Source: Mytilus californianus
Lineage: Eukaryota; Mollusca; Bivalvia; Mytilida; Mytilidae
Assembly (NCBI RefSeq): GCF_021869535.1
Contig: NW_026262648.1
Coordinates: forward strand, 1,612,001 to 1,676,000
Reading direction: 5' to 3'
DNA: 64,000 bases
Part shown: positions 57,484 through 64,000 of the stretch, piece by piece
How positions within the stretch are numbered: position 1 is the first letter of the stretch
Layout: the number at the start of each line of letters is the position of its first letter
Position numbers and translations under genes: made by a program
Notes under the pieces: model-generated
The model's database searches: none
Told to the model about the DNA's origin: nothing
Seen by the model: only the letters and a program-made list of their open reading frames with translations

Positions 57484-58384
57484 ATAGAATAGAATAGAAT
57501 ATTTTTATTTTCCTAATCATATGGCTCATTACAAGCATATCAATTAAGTTACAAATACAGACAATACAATTTAATTATGATTATTATACAAATAACAGAC
57601 AATATTTGTTCAATTATAATAGGGGAAGAGTCAGTTCATACAGTATACAAAAGAGGATAACTCCTGTTCCACATAAGATATTGATAACTTAGTGATACCT
57701 TCTTTTTTTTTGTGACAAGATAGAATATTTTTTCACAGATCTTTTGCCCTTCTTATTTCAGAGTTAAGATAATCACTAAATTCTGATATAAATTGCATGT
57801 CATCATTTGGCATTATCCAGATCAAAAGATCATCCTTATGCAATTTCCTTAAGTTATAAAATTTATGAAAAATGTTATTAAGATATGATTCTCTAACATT
57901 ATTATATAGAGGGCATGTAAATAAAAAATGAGCTTCATCTTTAACCAAGCTCAGCGAGCAAAACTTGCATATTCTATCCTGATGAGGTAATGCAACCATT
58001 TTCCTTGACTATCAAATATTCTTTCATAACGACCTCTCTCAATTCTGAAACTGTGGTTACTTAGTCTAAATCTACATAATGTGAATCTTTTTTGTTGGTT
58101 TTTATTATTAACCAAATTTTCAAATTCAAAGTTGAGTTTGAAATTAAAATAGGTTTTCAATTGGCTATACTCATCATGAGACAAGGAATCTCTTAAGGTT
58201 TTCCGATGCTTAATAAAATCTAATTTGAGACATTTTTAGCACATCTTAAATTTGTTTTCACTGTATTTTTGGCAAATAGAAAGATCAAAATTTCATTTCT
58301 CTCACTGACGAATTTTATTGTATTATACCAGGAATTGGTTGTAACTACCTCTCCTGTATGATATTCATTGAAATATTGCCTATA
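57484..58384 (-). mobile_element. 5'-truncated LINE inserted in the satellite
   Basis: About 0.9 kb, read on the minus strand. It encodes the C-terminal end of a non-LTR retrotransposon polyprotein and ends in a TATTCTATTCTATTC simple repeat (57484-57503 on the plus strand). The satellite unit is cut at 'ccggcaatag' and resumes at 'attaaagttgg'. The truncated 5' end and simple-repeat tail are typical of target-primed insertion. Confidence 0.8.
57733..58184 (-). pseudogene. LINE ORF2-type C-terminus with frameshift
   Basis: The first frame carries FTLCRFRLSNHSFRIERGRY (the R-x-S-x-H-x-x-x-I-E-x-G-R-Y motif that follows the RT in many LINEs). The second carries RICKFCSLSLVKDEAHFLFT then CPLYNNVRESYL, the C-x2-C...H-x4-C zinc-binding end. 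A frameshift near 58000 separates them. Without the RT and nuclease parts it has no activity of its own. Confidence 0.8.
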
Positions 58385-58650
58385 TTAAAGTTGGACTATG
58401 TGACATACCAGGTACCCCCCTTTTAACCCTATGCTGACAAACCCGTACGGGTCTAGGGCACAAAATCTATGAGCCATTTTAGTGCCAAGCCTACCCCAAT
58501 CTCTGGTATAATGGCCCACGTTGAGAATCTCTCCAGTTTGGACCAGCCGGTAATAGTAAAGTTGGACTATGTGACATACCGGGTAACCCCCTCCCCCTTA
58601 AACCCTATGCTGACAAACTCATACGGATCTAGGGCATAAGTACTATTGGA
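58385..58650. repeat. ~165-bp satellite, right part (about 1.6 units)
   Basis: Continues the units of 56857-57483 ('acaaacccgtacgggtctag', 'tctctccagtttggaccagc') after the LINE insertion. Confidence 0.88.
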
Positions 58651-58879
58651 CAATTTTCTATCTGTTACATTAATACAACGATTTAGACCAGAACAAATGT
58701 CAACAGGATGAACGGATTCGAGCAAGATTTGATTAAGGAATCGGATCCAAATTATATAGTATTTTAATTCCAGAATCATCAATGCAGCACACATATACTG
58801 GCTATACCGGCAATTGTTTGTTTGTCAAAATATTGCCATTATGTGTTCTGCATTAGTCACTATTCAGCCATCACCAAAA

Positions 58880-59030
58880 TGTTTCACACTTTTCGTATCG
58901 GGGCCTTTCATAGATGACTATACGCTATGGGGTTTTCTATTTGCTGAAGACCATACGGTGACCTATAATTGCTTATATCCACGTCATTTGAACTGGTAGA
59001 TAGTTGTCTCAATGGCAATCATACCACATC
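58880..59030 (+). repeat. Penelope-like tail module
   Basis: Contains 'tatcggggcctttcataga', 'gaagaccatacggtgaccta' and 'agttgtctcaatggcaatca', collinear with 52350-52490. It ends 'accacatctaaaac'. Confidence 0.75.
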
Positions 59031-59764
59031 TAAAACAATATTGACTATTTGTTTCCGTCTGGCAACTATATATAATATATGTATCAGTTCACAGTGTCAG
59101 GTCTTTCAGTCATAAGAACCACTGTAAAGAACACGGCCCTACCAAATCAAAGACAATCAAGAACATGTTACGCTGTTAAATATACAAGTTCAAACGTTTA
59201 ATTTAAATAGGGTCATACTCATTTATATAAGATAAAGCCGAGAAATCAATGAACCACAAAACAAAGGAAAGAAATGAAAATATTTTATTTCTAAAAAGCA
59301 GATAATTAATGCACACTAGTAACATAAACATTTTTGAAAATATGCTCACAATCAAAACGAAAACAAAATCGGTAATACGACATATAAAGGTAACGTAGAT
59401 TTTACTTATTTTAATAGTCCTTCCAGACGCGAATCAATAAGGTATCATTCTGTTCGATGCCGTAATTGCTTTGCACTAAGCATAAATTATTTTCGATCGT
59501 CCATTGTTTGACAGTTTCTCCTTACCAGTACCATTTGCGAATTTGAGAACTATTTCGGTAATGAGTAATCCAAATATCAGGTCAATACGACAGGCTTAAT
59601 GAAAAAGGTCTGGGACATATTTCAGACAAACTAGCGTGCATGAGTAGTGCAATATTCTTTGGCCACTGGATGGCGGAATATAGAAACATTCAATGTTGTA
59701 GTATATTTGTTGTATTCTGGTAATAGCATAGAGCAGGAGTCAATTATGTATCGGGGACCGATAT

Positions 59765-59946
59765 TTATCTTGGTATGAAACAGATCTTGAATGGTTGTGG
59801 TTGGTTTGTAGCACCTGTTTGAATCCCAATCATAGGCAACTCGTCGTTATCATCACCTTTTGTCAAATTGAATCTTTGTAAAATCGAAATGAAGAATAAT
59901 AGTAATTCTGATTCCGCAAGCTGTTTACCAAGGCACAGACGAGGAC
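59765..59946 (-). CDS. Cytochrome P450 (CYP2-like) copy 2, last exon with haem-binding loop
   Basis: A 182-bp exon with acceptor ATTTTGTAG and stop TAA at 59767-59765. With the end of the previous exon it forms FSMGPRLCLGKQLAESEL, a perfect FxxGxRxCxG haem-thiolate loop with the Cys ligand, followed by the L helix and FFISILQRFNLTKGDDNDEL then PMIGIQTGATNQP and CFIPR. It is intact. It shows what is missing in copy 1 (1192-1338) and confirms that the haem loop belongs to this exon. Confidence 0.94.
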
Positions 59947-62191
59947 CTACAAAATGTATAATTACGTTTTACTTGTGAATTGAAAATAATGATGAATATG
60001 TAAGGGATATAATGTTTTCATTGTGGTGTGTACAAAACGAAGTTAAAAGAAAGTTGCTCTTAGTGTACATATTTTTATAAAGATCCTAGTCTATGCCCCA
60101 CTGGAATTTGAAAGATCATGCATATTGTTTGTAGAAAGATGCATTTACTTTATTGATTACAATGAGGTATGGCATTTATGTCAATGTCCCATATCAACTT
60201 ACCAACAAAACAATTACGGGTTTCAACACAATGTCTCTATAAATATTCAATCATTCAAATTGTTTGTCAGTTAAAAGGGCACTTACTAAATAATATCTGT
60301 ATTGCAGACCTCATAGGTAAATACGAAATACCGCATCAAAAAGTCATTTCAATTATCTTCTTAAAACACTTATTAATTTAGAATTCATGCCATCTTATAT
60401 GTGTCAGACCACCAATTACTCCCTCCAAATTAGAACGTATGTAAAAGTAGCCCTACTCGGACACTAAATCGTGCTTTTTGTGTCATTCTTTACCTAAACT
60501 AACCAACAAATTTGCAGAAATGAATCTTTTTGTGAAAGAGAAATATATTTAGACCATTTTGAGCCAAAATTTACTTGTCTATGAGTTTACATTAAAAATT
60601 CAGGATTAATGCGCTCCATAGTATATTAATTAAAGATTTCCTTATATACCTATGTGGAGTTATTTTCTTTTAGAACGTCAGGTCTTTCTGTTGAAGAATC
60701 AACCCGGACGATACCAAGTTTCAATGAAATTTGCTTCAAGGCAGAACATAATGACCTGTGTAAGGTCATTGTTTTCCTTGATTAAAATGCAAACTATAAT
60801 TTACTTAAACATTTAATTCGTTTGATAGTATCGCGTGCTATGGATAAAGACATAAACAATCCTGTCATCTGTGTTTAGACGCGCATTTTAACGTCCGAAA
60901 CCAATAATGTGAAATTTTGTTAATTTATCGCTACAATAAAGGGACAATATTTGAGATGAATTTGATAATGCAAAACCCTTCATAACACTAATAAAACAAA
61001 CCAGATTTAACAAATTCATGTGTATGATTTTGAATATCGTATTGAGTCACACTGTACTGGAAATCATACATTGACCTATGGATATTCGTTTTACGTGTTA
61101 TATGTATCAGTATCAGTATTTCGTGCTATATTCGTGTCACTTCTGAATTTATTACATCTATAGGTACTTATACCTTTTACACTATCAAATGATCAAATGA
61201 CCAAATATTTTAATATTTATAGAATAATAACAGCCACGTGCTTTATAATAGGTTTTTTTTTTTGGGGGGGGGGGGGGAGTATGATATTTAATTCTGACTA
61301 AGTCATTCAAAAGTGAAAACAATAATTCTGAACAGCTCGTTAAAAACTGTTGAAACATAATCTGCTTTTCCCCGATGAAAATGTCACGAAAAAATAGAAA
61401 AAACATAGCATCCCCTTTCTTAAAATAAGTTGAAAATAAATTACTTACAAAGTGACTTGTATTTTTCATACACCGTAACAATTCATTTGTGTCTTGCTGC
61501 ATGCATTTAGTGATATTTCTTTTGTAACTAGATAATGAATGCTATAGCTTATATCTAGATTAATCAGTGAGTTTTATTTCACGTTTCAAATGAGCCGTAG
61601 GGCGTATTAAAATCAGTACGGATCAGAAAAGAATATCCCACTTTAGTGTGGTCGGTAAGTATGATGGAAATCTTGCAAATCTTTGCAGAAAATAATACTT
61701 TTTACGGTATATAAGTCAGATAATGCATATTTTAAGGTTTTTCTTGTCGTATAACACACCTCGGGGTGTCACGATTGCCCAAAGAAAGACCTCCGGTCGG
61801 TCTTTCATTTGATCAATCCTGACACCCCTCAAGAAAGACCTTAAAATATGCATTATCTATAACAGAAAACCCGGGGTTATTTTGGTAGTACCTGTGTTCC
61901 TAAGGTCAGATTTTTCTTACAAGACTTTAAAGGTAGATTGAAAATTGGCATGTAGAAAGGTGATACATGTACAATTCAGGATATACCTGGTTTCTATGAA
62001 GTTAAACTTAAGGTAAAATATCTAGAAAGCTGTGAAAATTGCAAAATTTGGTTGAACAGATAGGTATTTTTAATTGGTGGTCTGACACCTTATACATAGA
62101 ATTGAGAAAGGAAACTGGTAATGTGTCAAAGAGATAACAACCTAACCAAAGAGCAGAAAACAGCTCAAGGTCATCATAAGTGAGTCCATAC
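59947..62191. other. Last intron of P450 copy 2
   Basis: Apart from a hairpin (61719-61857) and a T/G run (61253-61280), the intron shows nothing recognisable. A fragment of the mussel tail repeat ('aatgtgtcaaagagataaca') lies at 62105-62165, just downstream of the donor at 62191. Confidence 0.6.
61719..61857. repeat. Hairpin element (GATAATGCATATTTTAAGGT arms)
   Basis: Arms of 20 bp and more (61719-61738 and 61838-61857), with inner inverted blocks around GGTGTCA and AAAGACCTCCGGTCGGTCTTT. It has the same overall design as the hairpins at 24014 and 25088. Confidence 0.85.
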
Positions 62192-62398
62192 CCATCGAAA
62201 AAGTAGAAAAGCCTTCCTTTTTAACAAACTGTCCATCTTTATCAAGAAATCTCTCTGGTCGAAATTCTTCTGGTTTATCCCAAACAGATGGATCAAGATG
62301 AACAGACATCAAGTTAGTGATGATAATTGTATCCTTTGGAACAGTCTTTCCATCGATATCTATGTCCTCAAGAGCTACATGTGGTACTGAAAGAGGAG
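62192..62398 (-). CDS. Cytochrome P450 copy 2, penultimate exon (PERF region)
   Basis: Acceptor TTTTGATTCTAG, donor TCGATGG|GTATGG. It encodes APLSVPHVALEDIDIDGKTV then PKDTIIITNLMSVHLDPSVW and the PERF-type motif EFRPERFLD, ending FSTFSMG. The phases match the neighbouring exons. It is one codon longer than the equivalent in copy 1. Confidence 0.94.
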
Positions 62399-62524
62399 CT
62401 AGAATCAAAAATAAGAAAATATATAGTACAAAATGATGGCTCTAGATCTTGTCGCGTTATGAACAAAATGCATAAACAAGATTTTGTTTTGCATACAGTG
62501 TCTTGAAATGGTTGTGTCTGTATG

Positions 62525-62818
62525 TGAGGTTGCCATGACATTGTAACTTATCAATGGTTGATATTATCTTCACTTCGTGTGAAGTTGCCATGATATCAAC
62601 TTACCATTGGTTGATATTCTCTATACTTGGTATAAGGTTGCCATGGCATTAACTTACAAGTGGTTCATATTCTCTGTACTTCGTGTAAGGAGCCATGGCA
62701 TTGTAACTTTTCAATTGTTTATATTGTTGTACCTCATGGAAGATTGCCATGGCATTGTAACTTACCAATGGTTCATATTCTCTGTACTTCGTGTAAGGTT
62801 ACCATGGCATTAACTTAC
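62525..62818 (-). repeat. 53-bp tandem array derived from the P450 exon end and its splice donor
   Basis: Downstream of the exon ending at 62819 are about five to six further copies of the stretch covering the last ~40 bp of the exon, the donor GTAAGTTA and about 10 bp of intron. AACTTA (plus strand) recurs at 62545, 62598, 62651, 62705, 62759 and 62812, so the spacing is 53-54 bp. The donor sequence is kept in the copies at 62598, 62651 and 62759 and is broken at 62545 and 62705. Short plus-strand frames here are by-products of the repeat. Confidence 0.88.
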
Positions 62819-62915
62819 CAATGGTTGATATTCTCTGTACTTCGTGTAAGGTTGCCATTACGTATGGTATATTGTCTTTATCTCTCACGACAGGTTGTCT
62901 GTCATTACCGATAAC
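62819..62915 (-). CDS. Cytochrome P450 copy 2, K-helix exon (ExxR)
   Basis: Acceptor TTTCTAACAG, donor ATTG|GTAAGTT. The 97-bp exon encodes VIGNDRQPVVRDKDNIPYVM then ATLHEVQRISTI, with the ExxR residues E-V-Q-R. The length is the same as exon 6 of copy 1. Upstream exons of this gene are not seen before the window ends at 64000 and should lie beyond it. Confidence 0.94.
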
Positions 62916-63637
62916 CTGTTAGAAAGATGTTTTATTTTATTATTATACAAGTAGTGTACTTAGGTCATACATGTCTAGTTAACTAAGGTTTATATAAGAA
63001 TCACAGGAGAATCGATAATATTCATCATTATAAATGTGTACTTAAATATCAAAACAAAAATGAATCCAAGTCTTGAATGGTTAGGTTGCATAGGAATGTT
63101 TGCTTGAAAACTGCAGGAAAATTACACAGAACTGGTACCGTGCATCTGTTCTAAGTTTTGCTGAAAAATGACTCATTTCCCAAATGTGGAAAAATACATA
63201 TATATGATTAAAATTCCTCAAATAATTCCATAAAAGCTATTGCACAACTCCAAATTATGTGCAATCATTCTGTGAAGATTCATGCAAAACCGAAAGACGA
63301 TTCGATTAAACAAAATTGATACCGTCTTCTGCAAATTTTGCTGAAAAAAAATGACTAAAAAGGTTCCTTAATTAAAGTTCGTTCTGAAAATTGCGAAAAA
63401 ATCTCCAAACAAATCAATCATAGCAACACCACAACGTAAATATGTGTTCAATTTTCTATCAAGTTTTAGGGTTTCGGTAACTGGTACCATCTGTTGAAAT
63501 TTCTAAAGAATGACTCAGTTTCATAACTTTGGTCATTGGTAGCCAATCAGTTTATGTTATGGGTAATATTATATTGTCCAATAAAACGTTACAATTATCA
63601 TGGTTAACTTAACAAATCAGTAAACATAAATCATATG

Positions 63638-63683
<46 letters not shown>

Positions 63684-64000
63684 TCTTTATGTATGATACT
63701 TGCCCTCAAATATTTTACTGTAAATATAAAATGAAAATGTCAACATCAGATTAAATCCTATTAACAAATTAAATGAAAATATAACCGGGAAAAAGTGACA
63801 TCGAGGAACTTTTTATAAGAAATCCAAAACTGCTTTAATATTCGTATTACTTTGGTTTTAAATTGTATATTTATTTATTTCAAACGTGTCTTATATCATG
63901 TATATTTTAAAAGCCGAATTCGATTATTGATTTCAACCATTTACAAGTTAAGCCGATGTCACTTAGAAGTTCGAAAGACAGTATTATTAACTTCAAAAAA
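62916..64000. other. Intron of P450 copy 2, with an (AAT)n microsatellite
   Basis: An ATAATAAT run lies at 63639-63681. No I-helix exon (AGTDTT type) was found, so the preceding exon must be outside the window or beyond a longer intron. Confidence 0.5.

Noticed and set aside
62607-62914. Plus-strand frames over the P450 repeat array
   Set aside because: Antisense shadows of the multiplied exon and donor sequence.
1-64000. tRNA genes
   Set aside because: I looked for GGTTCGAATCC-type B boxes on both strands and saw none paired with an A box. A covariance-model scan would be decisive.

Overview
This window looks like nuclear DNA of a marine bivalve, most likely a mussel of the Mytilus type. 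That is inferred from the AT-rich, intron-heavy, repeat-dense sequence, the cytochrome P450 exon layout, and many copies of a dispersed repeat carrying the 'GATGTGGTATGATTGCC / ATGAGACAACT' motif that I know from mussel genomes. It is eukaryotic: exons have GT/AG borders and the reading frame continues across introns. No operons, CRISPR arrays, rRNA genes or convincing tRNA genes were seen. Most long open frames are chance frames in repeats.

Region 1 (1-21.5 kb, minus strand) is a complete eight-exon cytochrome P450 (CYP2-like) locus. All splice phases agree. It carries two lesions: one A missing from an A-run in exon 2, and a 38-bp deletion in the last exon that removes the haem-binding cysteine. 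Correcting both would give one frame of 510 codons including the stop, so the copy is a recent pseudogene or carries assembly errors. Its introns hold a dead Penelope-like retroelement (3.9-7.3 kb) with the GIY-YIG nuclease upstream of the reverse transcriptase, palindromic and 40-bp tandem repeats, and a candidate first exon of an unrelated gene (15.28-15.41 kb) next to two CRE-like sites.

Region 2 (22.9-34.8 kb, plus strand) is an apparently broken gene pieced together from split exons. An N-terminal exon and a Cys/His-containing exon are followed by a Ulp1/SENP-type (C48) cysteine-protease domain and a C-terminal PHD finger. Two in-frame stops (TAG, TGA) and missing middle exons suggest decay. 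Its introns hold a 1.95-kb terminal-inverted-repeat element and a 126-bp satellite. A 3,301-bp block containing the satellite and one protease exon appears twice, nearly identically, on the two sides of a 101-N gap, which probably reflects unmerged haplotypes. A diverged array of the same satellite lies in inverted orientation downstream (34.9-37.6 kb).

Region 3 (37.6-52.5 kb) is a mobile-element mosaic: a 160-bp tandem repeat, a 1.33-kb inverted duplication, hairpin elements, several MITEs, three 740-bp tandem units between two 662-bp MITE copies, 535-bp tandem units, and a second Penelope-like 3' end with a 1-kb tail. Pieces of that tail recur alone through the whole window.

Region 4 (52.5-64 kb) has an orphan candidate terminal exon (52.6 kb), a 165-bp satellite split by a truncated LINE, and the last three exons of a second P450 gene (59.8-62.9 kb, minus strand). 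This copy keeps the haem motif. Next to its K-helix exon, the exon end and splice donor have been multiplied into a 53-bp tandem array. The two P450 loci, in the same orientation, suggest a tandem CYP2-like cluster.
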